64,000 bases of DNA from Nothopassalora personata (lineage: Eukaryota; Ascomycota; Dothideomycetes; Mycosphaerellales; Mycosphaerellaceae), in the NCBI GenBank assembly GCA_033816765.1, contig CM066289.1:1488001-1552000 (forward strand), written 5' to 3'. Below are positions 34,655 to 45,364 of this stretch, piece after piece. Under the pieces are notes generated by a model that did not search any database, was not told where the DNA came from, and saw only the letters and a program-made list of their open reading frames with translations. Position numbers and translations under genes: made by a program. Each line of letters starts with the position of its first letter. Position 1 is the first letter of the stretch.

Positions 34655-37295
34655 CTAATGCCCGATCCCACCAGCAACCCAATCATTCCACGCCGGATCA
34701 CCCGGCTGCGGGAAGAAGCCGCCATTCGGCTGCTGTCCCGGCTGTGGTTGTTGAGGTGGCTGCTGTGGAGCCTGCTGGACTTGCTGCTGTGCTGCATCTG
34801 CGCCCTCTCTTCTCCTTTGCTCAGCAGCTCGTTGTTGCTGCTGTCTGTAGTAGATCAGCCATGCCAACGCCGCGACCAGCCCGCCGATCAACAGCGTCTC
34901 CACCACAGCATCGTCATACTCTTCCCCAACGCCCCAGTACTCGTCGCCACCGGGCATGGCATCGTGTCCATCCCAGTCATCGGCTTCGTAGTTCTCTGCG
35001 TAGTATTGTGCATCGGCCTCTAAGAAGTCGTTCAGCCACTCGGCGAAGGTCCGGCTCTTGCGCTCGGTGGGCTCGTCTTCTATACCATGGACGCCACCTC
35101 GCGCTACGCTGTTCCACCATGATCGCCATCGTAGCTTGAACAGACTCAGCTTGACGGGCAAGTACGCTTCGCGATTGGTCTCGAGCGCCTGATCATAGAA
35201 GCGCTTGGCGAGGTGGAAGTCCTGGTCGATCCCCACGCCATTCTCGTGCATCCAGCCCAGGTTCCACATCGCTTGAGCAGATGAGAGTGTCTCGGCAGCG
35301 GACTGGTAACAAGCAGCCGCGTTCTCCGGAGAAATAGCTGTACCTAGACCGAACAAGTAATAGTCGCCCATCTTGACCAGAGAATCAATGTTTTGTTGCT
35401 TAGCGGACCGGGTCCAGTGAACGAGAGCCAAAGCAGCATCGCCGATAGCGTTGGTTGCTGATCTTGACTTGGAAGACAGCCAGGACAGCGGCGACCAGCG
35501 TGGCTGAGACTGGTCGAGGAGCCAGGCGACGTTTGCTTGAGCGTTTTCGCTGCCTTGCTCCGCGGCCATCAGATATCCCATCAAAGCTTTCGACTCATCG
35601 CCCTGCTCGTGCGCGGCAGCCGCCTCGTTCAAGGATGACCAAATAGGCTCGGCTTTTTCGACGACAATCTTGTAATATACCGCTGCAGTGCCGCAAGAAC
35701 GGTCTCGCCCAATGGCCTTTTCATTCATCTCGGCCAAGTAGTAGAATGCCTCGATGTGATGATTGCGCGCTGCAAGTTCGAAGTACTTGGTCGCGGTGCC
35801 AGTGTCTCCCTGATCCAGGAACAAGCGGCCAAGACTGGTTTGTGCAACGGCCAGATCCTGATCAGCTGCTGCAGCGAGATAGTCGCCTGCCTTCACAACA
35901 TCCCGAATCACACCATAGCCGTGCAGATGCATGAAGCCAAGACTGTACTGCGAAAGGGCGTCGCCGTTGCTTACACCGCGCTTGAACCAGACACGTGCTC
36001 GATCGAAGCTCTGCTCCATGCCTTCGCCTCTTAAGAACATACGACCGAGGTAGCCTGCCGCCTTAGATGCTAGCTTCTCAGTACCGTGGCCAACATCTTT
36101 CTTGACTTTGCCCCCCTTCTCCCAGTACTCTCGTGCCACATACATGAAGTATTCTTTTGCCATCCTCCAATCACGCTCCAAGCCTCGTGAGCCGTCATAG
36201 TACAGCCGGGCCAGTCCGAACGTCGCCTTCAGATCGCCTTTGGAGTGCTGTAAGTGCAAATACTCCAGAACATCCTCCACATCTGCGTAAGCGTCGCTCG
36301 TTGGTCCTCCCTGCTTCGAGTTGGGTCCAGCAGAGGCTACGCTGGCTCCTTCACCAAAGACACCACCTTCTTCATCGGCGATTCTGTAGGCGCTTTTCAC
36401 CAGACTGTGGCCTCCAGGTGGACCAGAGCGGTAGTAGTCGATGGCCTTGTCCGCGACGGTCTTGTACCAAGACACGCCCACGTCACAGTTCTTTGCCGTC
36501 GCGATCCCAGCCAGGTGTCTGTATGCCAGTGTCATTTGCGACCGCGTATGTCCTTGCTCCGCCGCGAAAGTGTGGTATAGCATGCTCTTGGCTTGATTCA
36601 TAGGTACTGAAGGTGCCAGGCCCGTAGCGTACATGAACCCGATCATGTATTGCGCTGTGTCGTTTCCAGTGATGTCTGCCAATTGCTTGTATCTCTTGAA
36701 CGCCTCATCGTAGTCGATGGGATGACTGTAGTTGCCATAGAAGTTGAGGTCGGCTAGAAGGTGGATTGCATCGATGTCGTCGTTGTTTGCCGCTTCTTCG
36801 AGAATCTTGACTGCTCGTGATAGCGGCTGACCAAGCTTGGCAGGTCTATCCGTCGTTTTTGAGGTGCTGAGCAGGTGCGTCTGCTTGGGCGAGTTCATGA
36901 ATAAAAGCACGAAAGCTTCCTTTGCGTAGTAGGCGGCTGATCCCAGGACACCCTTCGGCTTCTTGACCCATCCTGTCCACGAAGAGGCCGCCGGTGGTTT
37001 GATCTTACGCAATATCACCGTCGCCTCCGACACAGCACTACTCTGCACCGGTTTTCCATCATCGTAGGCATCGTTCACTCTCTTTGACGTAGTTTCCGCA
37101 GTGTAGGCAGCCTCTGATGGCTCGGCATGGTCTTGAAGTGGGGTTTGGTCTTCGACGGTATCGACGACCTGATCCTGGGCGAAGACGAATGCGAGGAATA
37201 TGCATGCGACTGTGGAAACATGATCAGCTGATGTGCATATAGGTTTCTACCTGTCGTGACTTACGGAAGAGGAAGGGCAACGTGGGTCGCTTCAT
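34655..37295 (-). CDS. HRD3: Hrd3/SEL1L-type ERAD adaptor with Sel1 repeats
   Basis: Two exons on the minus strand, 37,295-37,265 (31 nt) and 37,209-34,655, joined across a 55 bp intron (GTAAGT...CACAG), 861 residues. The tiny first exon plus the start of exon 2 encode a clear signal peptide (MKRPTLPFLF, then a hydrophobic stretch ending VFAQDQ). The luminal part contains many Sel1-type TPR repeats (patterns such as AQYMIGFMYATG, SQYSLGFMHLHGYG, AMWNLGWMHENGVG). Near the C-terminus one transmembrane segment (LLIGGLVAALAWLIYY) precedes a short Gln/Pro-rich cytosolic tail. In the Hrd1 ubiquitin-ligase complex this protein recognises misfolded ER proteins and stabilises Hrd1. Without the first exon the frame would begin at an internal Met and lack the signal sequence. 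Confidence 0.92.
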
Positions 37296-37947
37296 GATGG
37301 CGTGTACGGAATGGTTGTTGCAACGCCTGTATGCGGCGAGCTATGTGGCATTATATCGCCGGGGTGAGTGTCATTGAGACAGCAAACACAATGCAAAGCA
37401 GTGCAGTCGCTGATGTGGCCAGCTTTCTTTGTAAGGCTCATCCATCACCACGCTCGCAGTCGCGTGCTTTCCCGAGGAGGAGCCAGCTCCAACTTTAGAA
37501 CTAACCACGGCCCGTGCCACTTCTTCGCACTTCTTCCTCTACTATCACACCTTCATGACATCGAAGGCGTAGGTCTGGATACAGCTATCACTACGATGGA
37601 AATGAACATATCTTGCCGAAGGTACAAGCGACGAGGCTCGTCAGCTGCTCAGTACATGGCATGGCAAACACACAAGCCAGCCAACATGGAAGCCACACAC
37701 TCGAAACGATTCTGTGTACCGTTCTATATCGAAGCACCCGCGACTACCATGGAAAGCAATAAGCCGATGCATTGCTCACAGCTGATGACTTGAAAGGACT
37801 GCTGCCCAGACTATTAAAATATTGAAAATAACATGGATCAATGGAGCAGAAGACGTCTTCGCTGTGTACGAGTTGCCAGGCTGCAAAAACTACCCTCTGG
37901 ATTTGCTCTCTTGCACATATAACATTACGCTTCACATAGCCCTCGAC
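37296..37947. other. Intergenic, nothing recognised
   Basis: Between the start of the Hrd3 gene and the stop of the collagen-like gene, both on the minus strand. A plus-strand opening at 37,368-37,793 has no family resemblance. Confidence 0.6.
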
Positions 37948-40900
37948 TCAGAACCCTTTTGCATAAATCGCCATAGTCGAAACCGTTTGATTCCCACAAG
38001 CGCCCGCCGCGCTACCACCCACGCCTCCACCATTACAAGTATAACAATTCTGATCTCCTGCAGGCCCAGAGACCGTCGTGGCTCCAAGTCCCAGCAATCC
38101 AGTGCTCGCGCTGTACCCGAATTAGCATCGACAAACATACCACGACCATTGTTTTCACACAAACATACACGGATACCGTGACCGCAGAGATGGCATTCCC
38201 ACACCAACAATCCCCAGAAGTCGTGCCGACATTCACGGTCCCGAAGTAATTGAAATTGCCGAGTGCGCATCGACTCTTGCATTGGTCGTTGATGGTCGCG
38301 GTGTAGGTGGTTTGGAATAGGGGAAGGGCAAGGCCCGTTGTTGAAGTGCGGGATCCGGAGTGGATGTAGCAGCCGATGTAGGCGTAAGTCACACCCTGTT
38401 GGCGTCAGCGAGAGCCTTTTGATGGAGTTGGGTGATGGTTTACTGGAATGCCTGAGGGTCCTGGCGCGCCAGAAGGCCGTGGGAAGATGTTAGCTTTCAG
38501 GCTCGAGCTTTCACACAGGACGTGGAGGACGTATCTGATGGCCCAACTAATCCTTGACTACCCGTGGGACCCTTCAAGCATGGTTAGCATCATCATCCCC
38601 GCGGGTCTGACTACACAGAAAGACTCACTGCTGGACCACTGGGTCGTGCTTTGGTCGTTAGCCGGGATCCTGATGACTTCGAGTTGACAAAACTTATCTG
38701 AGGGTCCCTTCACAAGCATTAGCAAACAGGTGAATCAGTTCATGGCTGCACACTGCACACTTACAGTCGACCCTGGCAAGCCCTGGGTTCCTGTGGGTCG
38801 TGGTCTTGGTTAGTCAAAGCCGGAAAGAGCAAGGCTGTGAATACATATCTTGAGATCCCTGCATAACAGTTAGCTTGTGCTACACAGTGGCTTTCCAGAG
38901 TTAGGAGATCACTCACCGTGGCGCCGACCAAACCACTCAAGCCTTGAGGACCCTTCAGAGTCGTCAGTTTGGTGTTGCAGTTGCACAGAAACAAAAAGGC
39001 TCAATACCGAAGGTCCCTTTCAAAGTCAGCGAATGAACTTCAATCGTCTTGACGAACGCCTTACCACTGGCCCTTGTATTCCCTGAATTCCAGCCACGCC
39101 TTGAACACCCTGCTGAGTGTTAGTCTGCAACTGTGATAACGCTCTTCACAGCGAATATCGATACCGCAGGTCCCTAGAGGCTGTTAGCACCAGACCCCCA
39201 TAAGATCATTGATCAGATCACTTGCCGTCGGTCCAACTTGGCCAACTTGGCCGCTAACCCCCGTAGCTCTTGTCAAAAATTAGCTTCCTCTGTAATCGTC
39301 GACCGTGATCTCGAGGTCCTTACCCGGTTGGGCTGTAAGTCGTTAGTGTGAAGATTTTCGTGGTATTTTCAGGGGACCTACCCAACAGCACCAATTTGGC
39401 CACTAGCCCCTGTAGGCCTTTCTCAAAGTCAGTCACCGTGTATTGCACATGGTGAGCTCGAGATAATCTTACCCAGTCGGGCTGGAGTCCGTTAGTAAAT
39501 GATGCTCAAGTTATGTGTCGAGCACCTACCCGACTGCACCGACCTGGCCACTAATTCCTGTAGCTCTTTATCGAGATCAGCTGCCTGAGACTCAAAACTG
39601 CGGAGTACATGTCTCCTTACCCGGTCGGGCTGTGGAATGTTAGCGCAAATTGTTGTTAGGTGCATGTCGAAGGCTTACCCAACTGCGCCAACCTGGCCAC
39701 TAGCCCCAGGCGCTCCACTCACGCCAGGCAAGCCGGAAGCGCCCTGTTCGAATCTATGTTAGACGTTGTCGATAAGTTGAAGGAGGGTATGCTTGCCTGT
39801 GGCCCGCTTGGTCTGTGCGCAACAAAAGTCAGCATGGATGCACGGCAGTGACATCGGGGGGAGTTGTTAAGTAAAGGACAGCGTCACAGGTACACTGCAC
39901 TCTGCTGCGAGAACCGGTTCGAGCCGTGGTACATGGGAAATCTTAAGTTGCCCAGGCTGCATGTGCCTCAGGCATCTGACTTGGCACTGCTATCACATGG
40001 GAGTGAACAGCATCGAATGCGTTTCTTATCGTGCACTCACCCTGCGATCCCCTGTATCCCTTGGCTTCCCGCTACGCCCGTCGCGCCCTGATGGTGTCAG
40101 TACTGTGAATGTTGCATGACCATGCCTTGATCACGCACCGTGGGTCTGGATTACAGTTAGCAAAACGATTTCGTAACGCATCTGCATTGACATACCCAAC
40201 GCTTCCCGGAACTCCTTGAGCTCCTTGATTTCCCTGAATTCCTTGGCTGCCTTGCGGACGTGCGAAAAGGTCAGCAGAAGCCGTAAACTTCATCGTGGGA
40301 TTACTTATCCGAAGGTCCCTGTCAAAGTCAGCAATCACAGTGCTGGACCATGGTTTAAGAGTGGCTCACCGTGGGACCAGTTGGTCCAGTAATAGTCGAA
40401 AGCTGCAAGCCCTGACAGCTTGAAGCAGAAAACATGTTCAACTGAATATAAATGCATCCATCCGGCTGGCCATTGAGCTGAAACACCGCATAGATCGTGC
40501 CGTTGTTGAGAGCACAAAATGAAGCCTGTCCGTTATAGAAAGCATCGTTGTACCAGGCGAGGGCTCCGCCTCCGCCAATGTTGAAGGTTGTTGCGATTGG
40601 ACCGGGTGTTACTGCAGGTATGAACATGGCATACGGCAAGCCTGGTGATGTTGAGTATGAATATACTGTGCCATTGGCGATCGCGGTCAACCGTCCATTG
40701 GAGATGGCGTAGATCGGAGAAGCTGTGCAGTCGTTTGTGATGGCGCCGGCACCATTCATGTAAATCTGCTCGGCATTAGCAGATTGTGCACGGGACTTGT
40801 TCGGCGTACACACAGCTCCGGATTGTCTTTTTCGGTGCTTTTTGTCTGATCCACGGTCCATGACCCCCATTATGTATGTAGCGTCTTGGAGCAATGCCGT

Positions 40901-41236
40901 GGGACTCGCGGATGCCGAAGACAATGAAGGGATCGATGCAGTTGACGGTGACCGCTGCGGTGAAGTATATGAAGATCTCGGCTCCGTCCAGCGAAAGGTT
41001 GTTATCAAGTCCAGACTTGTCGGTGCATTTGTGACTGTCACGGCCAGACCTGGGGCCGCATAGAAAGTTGTGTTCCAGAGGACATCCGTATTGATCGATA
41101 CGGCCTCCTCGTGCACAATCAACGGCTCCCTCGACTGTTCGTGGTTTGTACAGAGATCGACAGCACCGCGAGCCCTTGAGATGAACAAACAAAAGGCGAA
41201 GAACGTGTGGCTGAGGGTTTGGGGGAACGACGGCAT
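37948..41236 (-). CDS. Secreted collagen-like protein with WSC-type C-terminal domain, 25 exons
   Basis: ATG at 41,236 opens a signal peptide (SHTFFAFCLFISRARG); the open frame upstream to 41,368 is probably 5' leader. Exon 1 (41,236-40,370) encodes a secreted domain with a Ser/Thr-rich linker and ends in GPTGPT. Exons 2-23: 40318-40309, 40259-40196, 40145-40139, 40087-40041, 39812-39797, 39743-39679, 39629-39621, 39565-39530, 39481-39473, 39417-39382, 39332-39324, 39268-39226, 39173-39165, 39109-39065, 39016-39008, 38952-38917, 38858-38849, 38799-38765, 38707-38698, 38645-38629, 38571-38535, 38478-38444. Together they encode 66 further Gly-X-Y triplets without a break. Exons 24-25 (38395-38169, 38110-37948) encode a Cys-rich WSC-like domain (GCY...DCWCGNA...NCYTCNGGG). 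Predicted length 616 residues. Introns are mostly 48-58 bp; four start AT, two start GC. Likely a cell-wall or extracellular fibre-forming protein. The model is inferred from register, not transcripts. Confidence 0.75.
39226..39678 (-). repeat. Tandem duplication of an intron-exon unit in the collagen-like gene (3 x about 148 bp)
   Basis: The 9 nt exons at 39,621, 39,473 and 39,324 and the longer exons following each one repeat at 148-149 bp spacing, including their introns (GTAAGG/GTAAGA and GTAGGT donors at equivalent places). Each unit encodes a block of the type GPT-GxT-GxS-GQx-Gxx. This shows that part of the collagen tract grew by duplication of whole exon-intron units. The last copy is modified: its longer exon is 43 nt and ends with a GC donor. 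Confidence 0.8.
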
Positions 41237-41808
41237 TTTCGCAGGTTCAACAACGACTGGTGGTGTCTCTGCAGTGCCATGACATAAACGGGTGTATTTC
41301 TCAACGTGAGTAAGAAGGTCCTGCCATCTGTTATGCCTTCGGGCCGACTGTGATGACAGGCTTACCACCGTTGCTATGCAGCAGTTGCCGGTATGCGAGG
41401 AATGCGGAACGCAAGATAGTCACTTTCCGTGGGCATTCCAGTGACACATTCATTGCTCGGGATTGCCGATGTCATAGATGTGGTGCCCGACTGCAATAGC
41501 TTGGGTGGACACAGAGCACAGCATGTTCAATGCAGTGAAGAGTACCTGGTGAGGATGGGCCGTCGTGCTTGATATCAGGCGCATAACGTGTGATGGTGGT
41601 GAAAGAGAGAGGCAGACGAGGAGACGCGATGTCAAGCGCGTCGAACGCGGTCGTGCGGGTCTGCGGTCCGTGTCGGCCGCTAGGTTCTTGTCCAGCTTGA
41701 ATCTTGATGGTTCTGCGGCCAAAAAGTTTCGCAGCAGCTGGTGATCAGGCATATCCGGCCAAATGTGCGTCATGCGGTAGCATAAAGAAAGCTTTGCACT
41801 TTGCAACA
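41237..41808. other. Divergent intergenic region
   Basis: Shared upstream region of the collagen-like gene (-) and the UTP15 gene (+). It includes open frames continuing upstream of both chosen starts (to 41,368 on minus and from 41,704 on plus), which are judged to be leader sequence. No regulatory site could be assigned. Confidence 0.55.
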
Positions 41809-43464
41809 ATGGCTGCTGAAGTGAAGCCCGTGGAGCAGATCCGGCCTCCGCCGGGTCCAGCGCCCGCGACGGCCGATCAGGCATACTGGAAGACGTTCAA
41901 GAACCAACTACTCTTGCCATCGCCTCACAATGCCGGCGTTACTTCGATCACCGTGCCCGACCTCAACGCAGACGGTACCCAAGCAGATGCATTCGCGGTG
42001 ACGAGTGGTGGCAGGATACAAACATACAGTGTGAAGACACGCAAACTGGTTAAGACGATCAGCAGATTTGGAGTCGACGACACCGCGCGGTCCGGTGTGC
42101 TGCGGAGAGACGGCCACATCATTCTCGGCGCTGGAGACAGCGGTATCATCCAGGCTTTCCAGGCTGCATCGCGGTCTATCCTACGGCAGTGGCGGGGCGA
42201 ACATGCACATAAACAGGCGGTGCACAATGTCAGATGGAATCCCACCACGAACACAAGTCTCATGAGCTGCAGTGACGATGCGACTGTACGCGTATGGAAT
42301 ATCACAGAAGAGGAGGCGACGTGGACCGGGGTGGGACATCAGGACTATGTGCGTAGTGGATGCTATCTGCCAGGCTACCAGGGAGGCAACATGATTGTCA
42401 GTGGCAGCTACGACCAGACTGTGCGGTTATGGGACACCAGGAGCGGCAACAGCCCAGCCTTGACGTTCAAATTCGGTAATCAGATCGAGAGTCTCTTGGC
42501 ACTGAGCAGTACTAGCCTCGCAGCAGCATCTGGCAATGAGGTTTCCATCGTCAACCTGATCGCGGGCAAGGCCGAGCATGTCATCCGATCACATCAAAAG
42601 ACCGTTATGGCGCTTTCGTCAGCACAAAACGGCACTCGCGTACTCACCGGGGCACTCGATGGACATGTCAAGGTACACAATACCGCCAGTTGGGAAGTCG
42701 TCGCCGGCTTCAAGTACCCTGCGCCTGTGCTCAGTCTTGCTGTCGTGCCTGCGCCTGCCACTTCCTCCGGAGATCGAGAAGACCGACATCTCGCCGTCGG
42801 ACTACAGACCGGACTTCTGTCACTACGGACACGATTAGCTGGTTCCGAGAAGGTCAAGGCGCGCGAAAAAGAGAAGAAGATGCAGGCCATGATCGACGGC
42901 ACCGCAGACGAGTACGAACGCAAGCAGAAGAAGAAGGATCTGCGACAAGGCATACGGGCACGAGATCGAGGCAAGAACTTCCGTGGAGAGGGTGCCGATA
43001 TTGTCATAACCGGCAACGAAAGGCCCAGGCAAAAGAAGCTCAAGCCCTGGCAGAAAAGTCTGCGAGCAGGAGAGTACGCGAAGGCACTGGACCAAGTCAT
43101 TCCGCCCAACAACTTCCAGCAATACAACAGAGACGATCTTCTCACACTGCTGACTGCACTACGACATCGCAGTGCGTTGCGGACAGCGCTCGCAGGTCGG
43201 TCTGAAGAGCGACTCGTTCCGATTCTGACAATCACACATCGATTCATATCTTGGCCGCAGCATTTGAATTTGCTATACGATGTTGTACTTCAGCTTCTGG
43301 ATCTATACAGCCACCGAATGAACGACTGGCAGAATGACGATGGCGACGGCAAGGAAGTGGACAAACTGATCAAGAAGCTCAGGAATCGGGTGAGGATAGC
43401 TTGTGATTGGGCGGATATGGCACAGCGAACGCTTGGAATGGTTGACATGCTGGAGTCTGGATGA
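41809..43464 (+). CDS. UTP15: U3 snoRNP-associated protein Utp15 (WD40 repeats plus UTP15 C-terminal domain)
   Basis: Intronless, 551 residues from the Met of MAAEVKPVEQIRPPPG, chosen because the frame upstream of it (to 41,704) is not family-like. Residues about 60-330 form a WD40 propeller with several classic strands (SCSDDATVRVWNI, VSGSYDQTVRLWDT, LTGALDGHVKVHN). A basic linker (about 345-400, rich in Lys/Arg) leads to the helical UTP15 C-terminal domain (about 404-550, PWQKSLRAGEYAKALDQV, LLTLLTALRHRSALRTAL). Utp15 belongs to the t-UTP/UtpA subcomplex of the SSU processome in the nucleolus, acting in 18S pre-rRNA processing and rDNA transcription. Length fits the family. Confidence 0.92.
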   Translation: MAAEVKPVEQIRPPPGPAPATADQAYWKTFKNQLLLPSPHNAGVTSITVPDLNADGTQADAFAVTSGGRIQTYSVKTRKLVKTISRFGVDDTARSGVLRRDGHIILGAGDSGIIQAFQAASRSILRQWRGEHAHKQAVHNVRWNPTTNTSLMSCSDDATVRVWNITEEEATWTGVGHQDYVRSGCYLPGYQGGNMIVSGSYDQTVRLWDTRSGNSPALTFKFGNQIESLLALSSTSLAAASGNEVSIVNLIAGKAEHVIRSHQKTVMALSSAQNGTRVLTGALDGHVKVHNTASWEVVAGFKYPAPVLSLAVVPAPATSSGDREDRHLAVGLQTGLLSLRTRLAGSEKVKAREKEKKMQAMIDGTADEYERKQKKKDLRQGIRARDRGKNFRGEGADIVITGNERPRQKKLKPWQKSLRAGEYAKALDQVIPPNNFQQYNRDDLLTLLTALRHRSALRTALAGRSEERLVPILTITHRFISWPQHLNLLYDVVLQLLDLYSHRMNDWQNDDGDGKEVDKLIKKLRNRVRIACDWADMAQRTLGMVDMLESG

Positions 43465-43906
43465 AGTGCTGGAAATGGAACGGATGCGAGACGACACTCA
43501 AGACGGACGTCAATCAGTGCCACAGCTACCAGACCCCATACCGGCACGCCGCTGCAACACTACAGCCATCGAAGGCCCGAAAGGGACAGGGCAAGAGACG
43601 AGTCCACACCTTCGAGACGAGTCCACACCTTCGAGACGAGTCCACACCTTCGAGACGAGTCCAGACCTTCGAGACGAGTCCACCACTGCTCCAGCTCGCC
43701 TCTAAGCCTTTCAGGTGCCCCTAAGACGTTCGCCAGAAGCTATCGCAGGAGAAGTAGGCGAAATAGTACCCACTTTGAAGCTTGCTTGATTCCCGGCCGA
43801 GGGGGTATTACCGATGAGAGGGAGTTTATATCGGTCCAATGCACAGGCGACATCGCTGCAAGATGGTGCCTGGACGGAGGTAAGTAGAGACAGAATGCAG
43901 CGCCCG
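43465..43906. other. Convergent intergenic region with a minisatellite
   Basis: Lies between the 3' ends of UTP15 (+) and the FAD monooxygenase remnant (-). Apart from the 19 bp minisatellite listed separately nothing is recognised. Confidence 0.6.
43595..43689. repeat. Minisatellite, 5 x 19 bp
   Basis: Five adjoining 19 bp units of gagacgagtccacaccttc (43,595-43,689); the fourth has a C to G change and the fifth is partly degenerate. It lies in non-coding DNA just downstream of UTP15. Confidence 0.85.
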
Positions 43907-45364
43907 CTACGACCCATTGACTACATTGGTCGCCACCGTCGTCCATGTCTTTGGCGACTTCACGCCAAGCCTCTCCGCAGTTCCCTCCGTCCTCTCAGCT
44001 TGATTGTTCACCTTCTCGATCTCGAAACCAGCAATCGCTTCGTACGCGAGACCAATACCTTCCAACTCTTGTTGCGGAATGACATCTTCGATATGCTTAA
44101 AGCCACCAGGGGCTCTCTCGTACGCTACCTGCATTACACGGCCTGGACCGTTGCCGCGGTTCCCCATGACTATCTTGGCGGTCGCTGGTAGCCTCTCTTC
44201 CTGATACTCCTTCAGCGTCTGAGGAATTCCGAACAGATCGCTGCACTTCAGCAGACAATTCGTCAAACAAGCCGCTTCCAGAATCGCCTGCGATACGCCA
44301 TTACTTCCACTACCCAAGAAGTCAGCACATGACCATCATCACCTGCAACACTTCGCTCAAGAAAACTCACGTCGGATACATCGGATGCGCCGCATTTCCC
44401 AGCAACGTCAATTTCCCGAAACTCCCCCTCTCAACCAGTGTCCGATCACACATAGAATACCCATAAACCTCCTCGGTCGACTCCGGTACATTCAGAAACC
44501 CGAACGTCCAACCCGCAAACTTGGCGGCGAAGCTCTCCTTCGGAATGTCATTCAACCAATCCGCTTTCTCAGGCGGCGTCGTATTTGCATCAGTCTCATC
44601 TCGGAACCCGCAGTTCCGCGATCCAGTTGACCAGAGACTTAGACGGGTCTCTGGGCCCAGTATTTCATGACGGGGTAAGCGATGAATTTTTTGATCCGCG
44701 TGACCGGACCAGATTATGCTAGCTCCTGTGAGGAAAGCTTTGCGCTCGAGGCAGCCGCGTCAGAGGATGCGGCCGGAGAAGTTTGGGGGGAATTTTGTGG
44801 GGGTAGAGGCGTTTGCGGATGGTGCTGTTTATGCCGTCTGCGGAGATTACTATGTTTGCTGAGAAGGGAGGGATGGATGCAGGCTGGTTAGTCTTCTCCT
44901 CGATGAAGTTGAGGGTGACTGGGAATTTGTGGTCTCATACTGGGAGAAGGAGGGCAGGGTGTGAGTGGTTGAGATGGGACTCGTTCTTCGCCTAAGCGTT
45001 CCTGCGCAGCTGAGAGTAAGAGCCTCTGCAAGTTCCCGCGGTGGATGCTGAACTGGGGGACTTTGTAGCCGGCAATTTTGCCTCTGGGCTCGCTGATGAT
45101 TGGGTTGCAGAATCGATCGTAGTAGTTGAGCTCCTGCGTTTCGACACCTATGCTTTCCAGTGCTGGCAAGAGCCCCGAGTTCCGGAGGACGAGCACAGCA
45201 GAGGGCTGGACGTTGATAACGATGCCAAGCGACGTGAGTTGGGAGGCTGCTTCCAAGAGATGGATATCCTTGAACCCATAGGCATGCAGTTGGAGAATCG
45301 TGACTAAGCCGCCTGCGCCTGCACCTTCGATTGCTACGCGAGGGTTGATTGGCGAGGAAGTCAC
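43907..45364 (-). pseudogene. FAD-dependent monooxygenase (aromatic-hydroxylase type), decayed
   Basis: The N-terminal part (45,364 to about 44,950) reads as a Rossmann FAD-binding start with VAIEGAGAGG (GxGxxG). The C-terminal part (44,555-44,371 and 44,309-43,907, split by a normal 61 bp intron) carries the second flavin motif, here LLGNAAHPMYPTGSNG. The usual motif is GDAAHPM; the Asp that contacts the FAD ribityl/pyrophosphate is Asn. Between them (about 44,950-44,560) the family reading jumps frame at least three times and meets a TGA where Trp is expected (near 44,762), so no full-length enzyme can be made. Relatives hydroxylate salicylate, zeaxanthin or polyketide substrates. Mutations look like ordinary indels rather than RIP. 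Confidence 0.8.

Noticed and set aside
39813..40040. Long (228 bp) intron of the collagen-like gene as a possible host of further micro-exons
   Set aside because: No additional segment was found that keeps Gly-X-Y register with usable splice sites, although one cannot be excluded.
38479..40308. Reading the four AT introns as U12-type
   Set aside because: Donors lack the ATATCCTT consensus and the branch sites are ordinary CTRAY, so a U2-type AT-AC reading fits better.
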